A stretch of DNA of 64,000 bases from Paenibacillus piscarius (GCF_022234545.1 NZ_JAIEUI010000005.1:124001-188000); one strand, 5' to 3'; numbered from the stretch's first letter, positions 1 to 9,381 are shown. Numbers and translations: made by a program. Notes: a model not told the origin generated them from the sequence alone.

Positions 1-709
1 CAATCGCGGCGCTCAGGCCCTCATAAGAGGAATCGGGCAGCAGCACGCCGTTCACCATGAACTTAGGTGTGCCGTTCACGCCGTAAGCGCCGGCGATCTT
101 GAAGTCTTCCTTGACATCGTACATATACGTATGGTTCTTCAGATCCTGCTCGAATTGCCCGTAGTCAATGCCTTCAATATTGTCCTTCACGAACCCGAGG
201 ATGAACTTCTGGGTGGCCCAGATCTTGCTCTCATCACCCTGGTTGGCATAGAGCTTGTGCAGGTATTCCCAGAACTTCTCGTTGCTCTGTCTGTAGACGG
301 CTTCTCCGGCACTGGCGGCGAGATAGGAATCCCGGTCAATGAAGGCGAAGTTCATGAAATAGAGCTGGGTTTTGCCGGTGTCTACATAATCCTTAATAAA
401 GGTATCCAGATAGGACTCAGTCCAGTTTTTGCAGGCCGGGCATTTGAAATCGGCGAATTCAATCACCTTCACCTTGGCCTCATCGCTGCCCAGACGCGGC
501 TGCTTCTCGTATTTCAGCCCGTCCACCACGATCTTGCCTTTCACATCGGTGTAATTCGGGAGGTTGTCCAGCTCAGCCGTGCCGGAGGACCTGCTTCCGG
601 TCAGAACGAAGACCAGAATCAGTGCCAGCAGTACAACAATGACGGCAAGCAGCATAGGGAGCAGCCGTCCGCTTGCCTTGGTATTCCTGGATTGCTTGGG
701 TTTGTTCAT
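1..709 (-). CDS. DsbA-family thiol-disulfide oxidoreductase, membrane-anchored (3' end outside window)
   Basis: The reverse strand encodes at least 236 residues and runs off the left window edge. Residues about 15-38 form one hydrophobic segment, an uncleaved N-terminal anchor, followed by an extracytoplasmic thioredoxin-like domain. The redox motif CPAC lies in FADFKCPACKNW, and a cis-Pro type loop is visible at GVNGTPKFMVNG. This matches BdbD/DsbG-like Firmicute proteins that oxidise or isomerise disulfides in exported proteins (family knowledge). The ATG at 709 follows GGAGG about 9 nt upstream, which fixes the start. No BdbC (DsbB) partner is seen in the window. The identity of the family is firm, the exact role (oxidase versus isomerase) is not. 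Confidence 0.88.
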   Translation of the reverse strand, partial: MNKPKQSRNTKASGRLLPMLLAVIVVLLALILVFVLTGSRSSGTAELDNLPNYTDVKGKIVVDGLKYEKQPRLGSDEAKVKVIEFADFKCPACKNWTESYLDTFIKDYVDTGKTQLYFMNFAFIDRDSYLAASAGEAVYRQSNEKFWEYLHKLYANQGDESKIWATQKFILGFVKDNIEGIDYGQFEQDLKNHTYMYDVKEDFKIAGAYGVNGTPKFMVNGVLLPDSSYEGLSAAI

Positions 710-827
710 GAAGGAGCCTCCTGCGCGATATGGAAATCTACTCCAATAGTATAATCATACCGCGGCAGGCTGCCTATGCCATTTGTAACATCCTGCCGGC
801 AGGCAGGAGGCGGGTGGTCCTCAGCAT

Positions 828-1580
828 TCAGCCGTGATGCTCGCGCAGGGCGGCCATGCGGATGACCGGAGGAACCTCGTCAATGGCAGAGATGGTCATC
901 ACCGACTGCTGCATTTCGCGCTGAAGCTCAACCAGATTGTAGAGCCATTCGTTCTGCTGCTTCAGATAGATGCTGTTGATGCCGGCCGTCAGGGCGGGAA
1001 GCACATCGGTCCGCAGGGAGTTGCCGATCATCCAGGTAATACTCCGGTCAAAATGGTAGGTGTTCAGGATCTGCTCCAGAGACTCCACATTCTTATGCTG
1101 GCGGATATAGATCCGGTCATCGAAGTATTCGTCCAGCTTCATCTGGGCGATTTTGCGCTGCTGGATGGCATCATCACCGCCGGTATAGAGGTAGAGGGAG
1201 TGCCCGTCCTGCTTCAGGGTATCGAGTGTCTCGACCATCCCGGGATAGGCTTCAACTTCCTGATCGTACACGCTCATTCCAAGCTTCATCAGCTGCTGCT
1301 CTTCGAGAGCTTCAGGCATACGGTTATATTTGCCGCAGAAATAGCGGTAAGTGGCAATGAGGGATTTCGGGAAATTATCACTGGCCAGCCCGCTGGTGCT
1401 GACGGTCTCTACGTCAATCTCGACCTGCTTGCTGCGGAATTCACTCATCGAGGGGCCATAAGCGCCGAACCAGCCGTTCATCAGCTCGAAATAGCGTCCC
1501 AGAATAAGATCAAAGTATTTGTTGCAATGCACCAGAGTGTCGTCCAGATCAAAGATGATTTGTTGCGGCAAGTATTTCAT
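828..1580 (-). CDS. HAD-superfamily hydrolase
   Basis: The 250-residue protein begins with the HAD motif I, FDLDDTLVH (nucleophile and general acid Asp). Motif II-like YTGGDD and a motif IV region WMIGNSLRTDVLPA follow, giving the order expected for a phosphatase with a C1-type cap between motifs I and II. The substrate cannot be told from sequence. I chose the ATG at 1580: AGGAG sits 8 nt upstream, whereas the upstream in-frame GTG (1589) lies inside that ribosome binding site. The gene starts 24 nt after the stop of the ArsR-type regulator, so the two are probably cotranscribed. A perfect 12-nt palindrome CCTGCCGGCAGG at 792-803 follows the stop and may be part of a 3' hairpin. Confidence 0.85.
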   Translation of the reverse strand: MKYLPQQIIFDLDDTLVHCNKYFDLILGRYFELMNGWFGAYGPSMSEFRSKQVEIDVETVSTSGLASDNFPKSLIATYRYFCGKYNRMPEALEEQQLMKLGMSVYDQEVEAYPGMVETLDTLKQDGHSLYLYTGGDDAIQQRKIAQMKLDEYFDDRIYIRQHKNVESLEQILNTYHFDRSITWMIGNSLRTDVLPALTAGINSIYLKQQNEWLYNLVELQREMQQSVMTISAIDEVPPVIRMAALREHHG

Positions 1581-1604
1581 GAGGCTCACTCCTATAGTTA
1601 GTCG

Positions 1605-2522
1605 TTAGATGCGGATGTAGGACTCCAGGAACATCTGGAGCTCGGAGGCACCGTCCGGCCGGATGCTGTAGCGTTCGGTGCCTTCACCGCGCAGATGTAC
1701 CCGCAGCAGCCCGGCGACCCGCAGACTGAGCAGATGGTGCATCAGCATCTCCCGGGACTGGTTCAGCTCCGATTGCATATCCCACAGGGACTTCGGCTCA
1801 CCCGCCACGAATCGCAGCAGCTTCAGCCGGGTCGGATCCGAGAGGGCCTGAGTTAAGCGGAGCAGTACCATCGGCGGCTCTTCTTCATTCTCGGAAGGGA
1901 CATCCACCGGGTATTGGACCAGCATCATATGCTTGTAGAAGCAGTAGGTATTGATTGGACGGTTATGGACCGTCGGCAGCAGGACAATGGTCTGAAGCTC
2001 CGGAATGTCCTCGATGACAATGCCGCCGGAGGCATATTCAATCAGCGGGACCATGTCCATTTTGCTCTCCAGCAGCTTTTTTTCCGAGGCGTCTTCGATC
2101 AGCAGCGGCAGCAGGGTATGCTCCACCTGGCGGAAGTAATGCTCATACCATATCCGCAGCAGCGGTGGATAGCTGTTCTTGATCCGCGCGCATTCGTCAG
2201 GGGATATATTATGGAAAAAAGGCTCGGTCCGCGCCAGGCATTCCTCCAGCGAGGAAGCTTCCAGCTCATTCAGGAACTGCGTCACCTTGGACGCATCTCC
2301 CCGGCTGTAGGCCCAGGCATAGAGCACATCGTAATCGTCAAAAGGCCATTCAGCCGCCTGCTTGAGGGCAGTCAGCTGCTGGGGCGTGAAGCGGCCGTCC
2401 ACCTCCCGGATCCAGTCGGTACCGATCTCCAGGTTGGAGGTCCATTTCTTGGTCACATATAGCATGAAGCTGTCCAGCAGTTCATATACAGGGGAAACAT
2501 CAATTTCGAGTTCATAATTCAT
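1605..2522 (-). CDS. ArsR-type winged-helix transcriptional regulator with long N-terminal domain
   Basis: The protein has 305 residues. The C-terminal part (about residues 215-300) is a winged helix of ArsR type: ALSDPTRLKLLRFVAGEPKSLWDMQSELNQSREMLMHHL in short blocks, including the hallmark SDPTRLKLL and the recognition-helix region SREMLMHHL. The first two thirds is an all-alpha/mixed domain I do not recognise, probably the sensory part. No Cys pair typical of metal-sensing ArsR proteins is visible, so metal sensing is unlikely. The ATG at 2522 is preferred: GGAGGTGA stands 9 nt upstream and overlaps the earlier in-frame ATG at 2543-2540 region, which has no site of its own. It is divergent from the MFS gene, suggesting it regulates that gene and itself. 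Confidence 0.8.
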   Translation of the reverse strand: MNYELEIDVSPVYELLDSFMLYVTKKWTSNLEIGTDWIREVDGRFTPQQLTALKQAAEWPFDDYDVLYAWAYSRGDASKVTQFLNELEASSLEECLARTEPFFHNISPDECARIKNSYPPLLRIWYEHYFRQVEHTLLPLLIEDASEKKLLESKMDMVPLIEYASGGIVIEDIPELQTIVLLPTVHNRPINTYCFYKHMMLVQYPVDVPSENEEEPPMVLLRLTQALSDPTRLKLLRFVAGEPKSLWDMQSELNQSREMLMHHLLSLRVAGLLRVHLRGEGTERYSIRPDGASELQMFLESYIRI

Positions 2523-2567
2523 CAGGCCGGTCACCTCCATCAATCAGTCACTTCTATATATTATCTC

Positions 2568-2596
2568 TTGTTTTGAAGAAGGTTGTCCACTATAAT
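2568..2596 (+). promoter_or_regulatory. Predicted sigma-A promoter of the MFS gene
   Basis: A -35 TTGTTT (2568-2573), a 17-nt spacer and a consensus -10 TATAAT (2591-2596) precede the MFS start by about 65 nt. It lies in the 139-nt gap shared with the divergent ArsR-type gene. Confidence 0.6.
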
Positions 2597-2661
2597 GTTC
2601 CGTGTTTGCCTATGGACGTAAGGATTCTGATCACCGCTGATATACACAGGAGGAAGTATTT

Positions 2662-3840
2662 GTGCCGGATTCAAGTATTAAGCCGCTGAAGGACAGCGGC
2701 AGAAAGAATTATCTCATTCTGATTACCGTCATTATTCTTGCCGGATTGAGCCAGGGGATGCTGCTGCCGGTCCTGTCCATTCTGCTGGAGCAGCAGGGAA
2801 TCTCCTCTTCGCTGAACGGGCTGAATGCAGCCGCGCTCTATGTGGGCTCCTTCGCCATGACCCTGGTTGCTGAACGGGTACTGGGTGCGATCGGCTTCAA
2901 GAAGCTGATGGCTGCTGGCCTCGCGCTGGTACTGGCGGCTCTGGTGCTGTTTCCGCTCTTTCCCGGCGTCAAAATCTGGTTCGTGCTGCGCCTCTTGGTC
3001 GGCATCGGCGACTCCGCCGTGAACTACGCCGCCCAGCTCTGGGTGCTGCTGATGACACCGGCGGAGCACCGCGGGCGGAACCTCTCGCTCTACGGCATGT
3101 CCTACGGCCTCGGGTTCAGCCTGGGGCCGCTGGGCATCAGCCTGCTGCGGTTCGGGCAGGCGGCCCCGTTCCTGATCACCGCGCTGCTGTTCGTGCTGGC
3201 GCTGCTCCTGGTCGGCTGGAAGCTGCCGGATTCCCGGCCGGAGGCAATGGACCACAGCGAAGGGCAGGCGAGCCGGTTCGCCCGGAGCTACCGGCTCGCC
3301 TGGTATGCGCTGATTCCTGCGCTGCTCTATGGCTATATGGAAGCTAGTCTGAACAGCAGCTTCCCGGTGTACGGTCTGCGCACCGGCTTCAGTGCCGACC
3401 AGATTGCTGCACTGCTGCCGTTCGCGGGCATCGGAGGGCTGCTGCTCCAGCTGCCGCTCGGTATCTGGAGCGACCGTTACGGCCGCAAGGCCATCCTCAT
3501 CAGCGCCGGGACAGGCGGCGGCCTGGCCTTCGTGCTGCTGCCGCTGGCGGGCGGCGATTTCTGGCTGACCCTGGTGCTGCTGATGATATCCGGAGGGCTG
3601 GTCGGCTCGTTTTTCTCGCTAGGCCTGAGTTATGCCGCAGATATTCTGCCGCGCAACCTGCTGCCTGCAGCCAACGTTGTGTCTTCCTTCCATTATAGCC
3701 TCGGCAGCATCGCGGGCCCGGGCATCGGCGGCCTGCTGCTGCAGTTCGGCTGGGGCGGCAGCGTCTTTGCCGTCATGGGCGGTCTGTATATTCTGTTCGG
3801 ACTGGCCGGGTTATTATTCTCGCCACGGAAGACGATTTGA
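2662..3840 (+). CDS. MFS transporter, drug/metabolite exporter type
   Basis: The 392-residue protein has about 12 hydrophobic segments and a mostly hydrophobic sequence typical of the major facilitator superfamily. The cytoplasmic loop between helices 8 and 9 carries a good MFS loop motif, GIWSDRYGRKAI. The region PAEHRGRNLSLYGMSYGLG resembles motif C-like antiporter signatures of DHA1 exporters. Start is GTG at 2662, with AGGAGG 7 nt upstream. Codon usage is noticeably GC-rich around 3000-3290 compared with neighbours. The divergent ArsR-type regulator points to substrate-induced export. The substrate is unknown. Confidence 0.88.
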   Translation: MPDSSIKPLKDSGRKNYLILITVIILAGLSQGMLLPVLSILLEQQGISSSLNGLNAAALYVGSFAMTLVAERVLGAIGFKKLMAAGLALVLAALVLFPLFPGVKIWFVLRLLVGIGDSAVNYAAQLWVLLMTPAEHRGRNLSLYGMSYGLGFSLGPLGISLLRFGQAAPFLITALLFVLALLLVGWKLPDSRPEAMDHSEGQASRFARSYRLAWYALIPALLYGYMEASLNSSFPVYGLRTGFSADQIAALLPFAGIGGLLLQLPLGIWSDRYGRKAILISAGTGGGLAFVLLPLAGGDFWLTLVLLMISGGLVGSFFSLGLSYAADILPRNLLPAANVVSSFHYSLGSIAGPGIGGLLLQFGWGGSVFAVMGGLYILFGLAGLLFSPRKTI

Positions 3841-3871
3841 GGTAAGATAAGAACGAGTGCTCGCATGGAAT

Positions 3872-3900
3872 TTGATCCCGCTTTCAGAGTACACTATAGA
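3872..3900 (+). promoter_or_regulatory. Predicted sigma-A promoter of the ATPase-lipoprotein-two-component operon
   Basis: TTGATC (3872-3877), 17-nt spacer, TATAGA (3895-3900), about 30 nt before the ATPase start. A second TATAGT lies at about 3902-3907. Confidence 0.5.
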
Positions 3901-3929
3901 GTATAGTCGAAGACAGGAGAGGCTGACCT

Positions 3930-4655
3930 ATGATTACAGTTGAACATTTGGCCAAAGCGGTCGGGGAAGATAAAGCACCGGTATTACAGAATATCAATTT
4001 TCAATTGGAGCCGGGAGAATTTGTGGCCCTGCTTGGAGCAAGCGGCAGCGGCAAGTCGACCCTGCTGAAGTGTCTGGCGCTGCGCGAGAAGTGGGACAAA
4101 GGGAATTTCAGGATAGACGGCACAGATATTATGAAGAGCCCCTTCGCCGGCAAACGTAAGATCAGCAGGGAATGGGCCTATCTGGAGCAGAACGCGGAGC
4201 TGAATCCGAACCGGACCGCACTGAAGAATGTGCTGATCGGACAAGCCGAGCAGACACCGCTGTGGCGCAGAGTTACCGGGATGGTCCGCTCCGATGATTA
4301 CATGGGCGCCATGGACCAGCTCGAACTTCTTGGCCTGTTGGACAAGGCGAAGCTGAAGGCCGGCCAGCTCAGCGGCGGCGAGCGCCAGCGGGTGGCGATT
4401 GCCCGCGCGCTCGTTCACGGCGCGAAGGTCATCCTCGCCGATGAACCGGTCACTGGCCTCGACCCGAAGAGCGCGGAGAACGTCCTGGAGACGCTTCGCG
4501 GATTATGCAAGGAGACCGGCCTGATCGTTCTGACCGTGCTGCCGATTGAACTGGCCGAACGGTTCGCCACCCGGCTCTGGGTGCTGGAGAATGGAAGAAT
4601 CAAGCATGATGTCAAGGGACGCCGCCTGGCCTCGCAGGAGCGGCTGCACCTGTGA
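3930..4655 (+). CDS. ABC transporter ATP-binding protein, PhnC-like, without a permease partner
   Basis: The 241-residue ATPase shows Walker A GASGSGKST (residues about 36-44), the signature LSGGERQRVAIARAL (about 146-160) and Walker B VILADEP (about 166-172) followed by the H-loop region. The overall style resembles PhnC-type phosphonate importers or LolD/MacB-type ATPases (family knowledge). The usual switch His after Walker B is not obvious: the segment reads IVLTVLPIELAERF, with a Leu/Pro where a His is expected, which would weaken hydrolysis. There is no permease or binding protein gene next to it. Instead it heads a run with a lipoprotein, response regulator and histidine kinase, all on the same strand with short gaps. 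The substrate or role is unknown. Confidence 0.82.
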   Translation: MITVEHLAKAVGEDKAPVLQNINFQLEPGEFVALLGASGSGKSTLLKCLALREKWDKGNFRIDGTDIMKSPFAGKRKISREWAYLEQNAELNPNRTALKNVLIGQAEQTPLWRRVTGMVRSDDYMGAMDQLELLGLLDKAKLKAGQLSGGERQRVAIARALVHGAKVILADEPVTGLDPKSAENVLETLRGLCKETGLIVLTVLPIELAERFATRLWVLENGRIKHDVKGRRLASQERLHL

Positions 4656-4686
4656 ACCGGGCAGGGCGTTCGGTAAGGAGAGGTTC

Positions 4687-5979
4687 ATGAAGATCAATAT
4701 ACGGTTACTCGGAGGTTTGGCCGTTGCCGTTCTGTCGCTGCTGGCCTTATCGGGCTGTACCTTCATCAGTGACCCGGTCTCCCAGATGAGGGTGCCGCAG
4801 CTGTCCGCAGACAAGGCTTCGCTGATGGCGGCGATCAATTCCTCCTTGAAGGCGATGGACGGTACGCTAATTCGTCCGGCCAATGATGATGACAGCTCGA
4901 TTTTTACTGAGGATCTGGACAAGAATGGCATTATGGAGACGCTCGTCTTCTACGAGACGAAGAATGAGGCAGTGGTTATTCACGGCATGATCCTCGAGAA
5001 GCAGGAGGATGCCTGGGTGAAGAAGCTCGTCTTCGACGGTGACGGTACGAAGCTGGATTCTGTTGAGCTGAAGGATGTAACCGGCGACGGCAAGCTGAAT
5101 ATTGTGGCGGGATACTCCCGTGAACAAGATAAGGGAATGGTGGTCTACAGCTATTCCGGCGGTGAGCTGGAGGAGATTCTGACCAAGCCGTACACCAAAT
5201 ACATTATCGACGACCTGAATGAAGACGGGGTACCGGATATTACCGTTGTACATTTCAAACGCAATGAATTCGTGACTATAACCACTTATCAGTATACAGA
5301 CAGCTTCAGGGTTGTGGATGAACTGGATAATCTGGACCCGTATTTCAACAGTTATTACAATATTGTCTCAGGAAAAGTCGCTGCAAACAAAGAAGGGATA
5401 GTACTGGATTCTGCCGTCGACTCCCACTCTGCCTATACCACCCTAGTGGTGATGGAGAACAACAAGCTGCGTGTCGCCATCTCGGGGAATGACCGGACAT
5501 TCAAGGACCGCAAAATTGTCAGTGAGGATATTGATCAGGACGGCATAATCGAGATCGGCCTATTGGTGCCGCCCAAAGGCTGGGAATATTTCGACCCTGA
5601 GACGATCCCTTACTTCAATTCTTATTTTAAATGGGACGGAAAAGAGGGTCTAACCTTCAGCACCCAGCTGTACAATGATCCGCTGGACCGATTCACCATT
5701 AATTTTGCTCCCGAATGGCAGCAGCGGGTAACCGTAGATACCAAGTCTGTACAGAATAAATCGCTCAAGTTCATTATGTCGGATACCGGGGAGACTGTCG
5801 CCGAGGTCTCGTTCTTCTCGGCAGCGGAATGGGACCGGGTGAAGAATTCAGGCTGGAAGCTGCTCGGCCGTGATCTGGACAAGATGATCGGATACCGGGG
5901 AGAGCTGGAACAGAATACGATCGCAGAAGAGGACGGACGAATCAAATCCTCTATTGAAAGGAAGGGAATCGATGAGTAA
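4687..5979 (+). CDS. Lipoprotein with Asp-rich (FG-GAP/VCBS-like) repeats
   Basis: The 430-residue product starts with a lipoprotein signal peptide: MKINIRL, a hydrophobic stretch and lipobox LALSGC, so Cys at about residue 22 would be lipidated and the protein anchored on the outer face of the membrane. At least four loops follow the pattern Asp-x-Asp/Asn/Thr-x-Asp/Asn-Gly: DLDKNG, DVTGDG, DLNEDG and DIDQDG. These are typical of FG-GAP/VCBS beta-propeller blades that can bind calcium. The ATG at 4687 has AAGGAGAGG upstream. The last 8 nt overlap the response regulator start, so translation is coupled. The context suggests a surface sensor or effector tied to the two-component system; this is inference. 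Confidence 0.75.
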   Translation: MKINIRLLGGLAVAVLSLLALSGCTFISDPVSQMRVPQLSADKASLMAAINSSLKAMDGTLIRPANDDDSSIFTEDLDKNGIMETLVFYETKNEAVVIHGMILEKQEDAWVKKLVFDGDGTKLDSVELKDVTGDGKLNIVAGYSREQDKGMVVYSYSGGELEEILTKPYTKYIIDDLNEDGVPDITVVHFKRNEFVTITTYQYTDSFRVVDELDNLDPYFNSYYNIVSGKVAANKEGIVLDSAVDSHSAYTTLVVMENNKLRVAISGNDRTFKDRKIVSEDIDQDGIIEIGLLVPPKGWEYFDPETIPYFNSYFKWDGKEGLTFSTQLYNDPLDRFTINFAPEWQQRVTVDTKSVQNKSLKFIMSDTGETVAEVSFFSAAEWDRVKNSGWKLLGRDLDKMIGYRGELEQNTIAEEDGRIKSSIERKGIDE

Positions 5980-6670
5980 GGTACTGATACTGGAGGATGA
6001 AGAATCCATCCGCAGTTTTATTGTCATTAATCTCAAACGCAACGGATTTGAAGTGCTGGAGGCGGCTGACGGCAACGAGGCGCTGCATAAGCTGACCACC
6101 ATTCATGATATTGATATCGCCCTGCTGGACGTTATGGTACCCGGCATCGACGGCTTTGAGGTGTGCAGACGCATCCGCGAGACTAACGAACGGCTGGGAA
6201 TTATTTTCCTGACCGCCAAGGTTCAGGAGCAGGACAAGGTTTATGCGCTGTCGGTCGGAGCCGATGACCATGTCAGCAAGCCATTTAGTCCAACCGAGCT
6301 GATCGCCCGTATCCAGTCGCTGCTGCGCCGGGTTAATGTTCACCGCGAGCAGGCGGCCAAGGTATCCTTCCATTCCGGACCGTTCACGCTGGATCTGATC
6401 TCCAAGCAATTCAAGCGCAGCGGGGAAGCGATTGAGCTGACGCCGACGGAATTCTCGCTGGTTCAGTTCTTCCTGGAGAAGGAGAATACGCCGCTTAGCC
6501 GTGATTCGCTGCTTGATCATGTGTGGGGCAAGGAATATATGGGCGATCCCAAGATTGTCGATGTGAACATCCGGCGCCTGCGCCAGAAGATTGAGAATAA
6601 CCCGTCGGAGCCGGAATACCTGCAGACGGTATGGGGCCACGGATATAAATGGAAGGGCCAAGCCCAATGA
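5972..6670 (+). CDS. OmpR/PhoB-family response regulator
   Basis: The 232-residue protein has a receiver domain at residues 1-120 with the acidic pair E8/D9, phosphoacceptor Asp53 in IALLDVMVPG and Lys near residue 103 in HVSKPF. A C-terminal winged helix (about 135-230) shows ELTPTEFSLVQFFLE, VWGKEY and a final HGYKWKG wing. The ATG at 5972 has AAGGAAGGG upstream and overlaps the lipoprotein stop by 8 nt. Its own stop overlaps the kinase start as ATGA. It should bind DNA as a dimer when phosphorylated by the neighbouring kinase. Confidence 0.95.
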   Translation: MSKVLILEDEESIRSFIVINLKRNGFEVLEAADGNEALHKLTTIHDIDIALLDVMVPGIDGFEVCRRIRETNERLGIIFLTAKVQEQDKVYALSVGADDHVSKPFSPTELIARIQSLLRRVNVHREQAAKVSFHSGPFTLDLISKQFKRSGEAIELTPTEFSLVQFFLEKENTPLSRDSLLDHVWGKEYMGDPKIVDVNIRRLRQKIENNPSEPEYLQTVWGHGYKWKGQAQ

Positions 6671-8073
6671 TCAAGAAGGGGATGCGCAGACAGATTGTAC
6701 TGCACTATATTCTCGTAGTCTTTGTGGCGCTTCTCCTCGTTGAGACGATTTTTCTGCTGGCGATCCGCACGTATTATTATGACAGCATCTACAGTAAGAT
6801 CACCACGCAGATGAGTGTAGCTGAGAACTTTGCGAAGTTTTCGGACGAACGGTCGGGCAGCCAAATAAAGAGGTTGTTTGAGCTGTTTTATCTGGAGAAT
6901 ACCGAGCTTGAGATCTTGACGCTGAAGGGCGACATTATTACCAGTTCAACCGGCTTCCAGCCGGACCGGACGATTACCACAAGCGATGTTCCCGAGGCGG
7001 TGGGCGGAGGAATCGGGCGCTGGGTAGGCCGGCAGGCAGGAACCAATGAGAGTGTGATGGCTGTCTCCAAGATGGTGCAAATTGACGCTCACGATACTTA
7101 TGTATTGCGGTATGTGACATCGATGGAGGGAGTCAACGCCGATCTGATCAATCTGACGCTGCTCTCCATCGCCATCGGTGTGGCGGTATTATCCATCGTG
7201 CTGGTGTTCAGCTTCGGTCTGGCCAATTCGATTGTGCGGCCGCTGAATATTATTACGGCAGTGTCAGCACAGATGGCCGAGGGCAAATTCTCGACCCGCA
7301 TCAAGGGGAAATACCAATATGAACTTGGGGAGCTCGCTTCTACACTGAACTATATGGCAGAAGAGATTGTCCGCAGCAACCAGATCAAGGATGATTTCAT
7401 CTCTTCGATCTCGCATGAGCTGAGAACTCCGCTGACCAGTATCAAGGGATGGAGTGAGACGCTGGTCTCGGGAGGATATGACCCTGAGGAGACGAAGCTC
7501 GGCGTGGGTATTATCTCGAAGGAAAGCGACCGGCTGATCGGGCTGGTGGAGGAGATTCTCGACTTCTCCAAGCTGCAGCAGAACGAGATGAAGCTGTCCA
7601 TGGGACGGGTGGATATCAAGGTGTTGCTGCAGGAGACCCTGCTGAATATCTGGGCCAAGGCTGAGAAGAAGCGGATTCATCTGCTGCTGGAATGTGAGGA
7701 GATCCTCTTCACCAAGGGGGATGCGAACCGGCTGAAGCAGGTATTCCTTAACCTGGTGGACAATGCGGTGAAGTTCTCGCCGGAGGATTCCAGCATTGTC
7801 TTGTCTGCGCAGCCCCTTTCGGATACCGAGATGGCGGTGATCGTCCGCGACAGCGGCATCGGGATTAGCCCGGCTCATCTTACCCGGGTGCGGGACCGCT
7901 TCTTCCAGGTCGATTCGCTGAATGGCGGCACCGGGCTGGGGCTGGCGATCTCCCAGCAGATTGTCGAGCTGCATCACGGCAAGCTGGAGCTGGATAGTGA
8001 GCTGGGCAAGGGGACGCAGGTCACGGTCATTCTTCCGCTCGATGATACACCGGAGACGCCAATGAATACTTAA
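6667..8073 (+). CDS. Membrane sensor histidine kinase (HAMP-HisKA-HATPase)
   Basis: The 468-residue kinase has a first membrane helix at about residues 10-33, an extracytoplasmic region to about 158, a second helix at about 160-188 and a HAMP domain (RPLNIITAVSAQMAEGKF region). The HisKA box SSISHELRTPLTS carries phosphorylated His250. ATPase boxes follow: N box FLNLVDNAVKFS, G1 VRDSGIGIS and G2 GGTGLGLAIS. The ATG at 6667 overlaps the regulator stop, so the pair is translationally coupled. The upstream 6649 start has no ribosome binding site. The ligand is unknown; the lipoprotein encoded two genes upstream is a possible accessory sensor. Confidence 0.95.
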   Translation: MIKKGMRRQIVLHYILVVFVALLLVETIFLLAIRTYYYDSIYSKITTQMSVAENFAKFSDERSGSQIKRLFELFYLENTELEILTLKGDIITSSTGFQPDRTITTSDVPEAVGGGIGRWVGRQAGTNESVMAVSKMVQIDAHDTYVLRYVTSMEGVNADLINLTLLSIAIGVAVLSIVLVFSFGLANSIVRPLNIITAVSAQMAEGKFSTRIKGKYQYELGELASTLNYMAEEIVRSNQIKDDFISSISHELRTPLTSIKGWSETLVSGGYDPEETKLGVGIISKESDRLIGLVEEILDFSKLQQNEMKLSMGRVDIKVLLQETLLNIWAKAEKKRIHLLLECEEILFTKGDANRLKQVFLNLVDNAVKFSPEDSSIVLSAQPLSDTEMAVIVRDSGIGISPAHLTRVRDRFFQVDSLNGGTGLGLAISQQIVELHHGKLELDSELGKGTQVTVILPLDDTPETPMNT

Positions 8074-8090
8074 CACGCCACCTGAACACA

Positions 8091-8146
8091 CAAAAGGGAT
8101 ACAGCATCGTCCAAACAGACGATAATGTATCCCTTTTGTTTTTTAC
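8091..8146 (+). terminator. Rho-independent terminator after the histidine kinase
   Basis: A long inverted repeat pairs CAAAAGGGATACA (8091-8103) with TGTATCCCTTTTG (8126-8138), and an inner ATCGTC/GACGAT stem extends it. A T run (8139-8144) follows on the plus strand. The gap to glgC, which is convergent, is only about 12 nt, so the hairpin may act in both directions. Confidence 0.85.
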
Positions 8147-8157
8147 CGCCCGGCTAA

Positions 8158-9381
8158 TTAAGAAGGCATTCCTTCTGCCCGCAGGCGGCCGGTCTTCTCA
8201 TAGACCTCCTGAAGCAGGCGGGAAGGCTGGGTACGGATCAGCGGCTTGGCGGCTACGATCTCATGCGGGCCAACAACGACGATGTTGTCTGCACTGCCCT
8301 TGATTACTGCACCGTCCTTAATCACTGCGCCTTCGCCGATAATGGCATTCTCAATCAGTACGCCGCGGCCGATCCGTGCTCCCGGCATCACCACGCTCTG
8401 CTTGATCCGGCTCTGTCTGCCTACCTCTACACTGCCGAAGATAACGGAGCGCTGCAGGCTGCCTTCAAGTGCGCAGGTCTCGTGGATCAGGCAATCCTCG
8501 GGAGGGGTCTGAATCCGGGGCCGGATGGCGGCCAGCTTCGTGCGCGGTGCACGGCTGTACATCGGCCAGCGGGAGTTGTCGAGCTTGAACCCGTCCTCGG
8601 TCTGCAGCAGATCCATATGTGCTTCCCAGAGGCTGTCAACCGTGCCGACATCTCTCCAGTAGCCCTCGAAGCGGTAAGCGAACAGCTCGTCATTCGCATC
8701 CAGCATGGAAGGAATGACATCCTTGCCGAAGTCATGAGCAGACTCAGGGTTCGCGGCATCGCGCAGAAGATGGTCTTTAAGGTACGCCCACTCGAACAGA
8801 TAGATCCCCATGGAAGCCAGATTGCTCTGCGGCACCTTTGGCTTCTCGGCGAATTCGGAGATTTTGAAATCAGCATCCACGTTCATCACGCCGAAGCGGC
8901 TCGCTTCGTCCCAAGGGACCTCCATGACGGAGATCGTGGCTTTGGCTGATTTTGCGATATGGTAATCGAGCATTTTGCGGTAATCCATATGGTAGATATG
9001 GTCGCCGGAGAGAATGAGGACATGCTCCGGATTCTGGCTGTCGATATATTCAATATTCTTATAAATGGCATCGGCTGTTCCTGTATAACTGTCTCTTCCG
9101 TCTACTCCTGAAGGGAGCAGCTTCACGCCCCGGTCACTGCGGCTATGCAGGCCCCACGGCTCTCCTTCACCGATATGCTGATGCAGGGACTCCGCTTCAT
9201 ACTGGGTCAACACTCCGATGGTATCAATCTTGGAATTCACGCAATTGCTGAGGGGAAAATCAATAATTCTGTACTGTCCGCCGAAAGGGACTGCAGGCTT
9301 AGCCATGCTGGAAGTCAGGGGGGCCAATCTGCGGCCTTCGCCTCCTGCCAGGAGCATAGCGATACATTCTTTCTTACTCAT
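8158..9381 (-). CDS. glgC: Glucose-1-phosphate adenylyltransferase
   Basis: The enzyme makes ADP-glucose from glucose-1-phosphate and ATP, the first committed step of bacterial glycogen synthesis. The 407 residues show the nucleotide-binding [20 protein letters not shown] block at residues 13-32, [10 protein letters not shown] and the FAEKP motif, then a left-handed beta-helix tail with hexapeptide repeats ([19 protein letters not shown] region). Length is slightly above the usual 380-400. The start ATG at 9381 has GGGAGG 8 nt upstream. It is divergent from glgB across a 216-nt shared control region; no glgD is seen. Confidence 0.97.
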   Translation of the reverse strand: MSKKECIAMLLAGGEGRRLAPLTSSMAKPAVPFGGQYRIIDFPLSNCVNSKIDTIGVLTQYEAESLHQHIGEGEPWGLHSRSDRGVKLLPSGVDGRDSYTGTADAIYKNIEYIDSQNPEHVLILSGDHIYHMDYRKMLDYHIAKSAKATISVMEVPWDEASRFGVMNVDADFKISEFAEKPKVPQSNLASMGIYLFEWAYLKDHLLRDAANPESAHDFGKDVIPSMLDANDELFAYRFEGYWRDVGTVDSLWEAHMDLLQTEDGFKLDNSRWPMYSRAPRTKLAAIRPRIQTPPEDCLIHETCALEGSLQRSVIFGSVEVGRQSRIKQSVVMPGARIGRGVLIENAIIGEGAVIKDGAVIKGSADNIVVVGPHEIVAAKPLIRTQPSRLLQEVYEKTGRLRAEGMPS

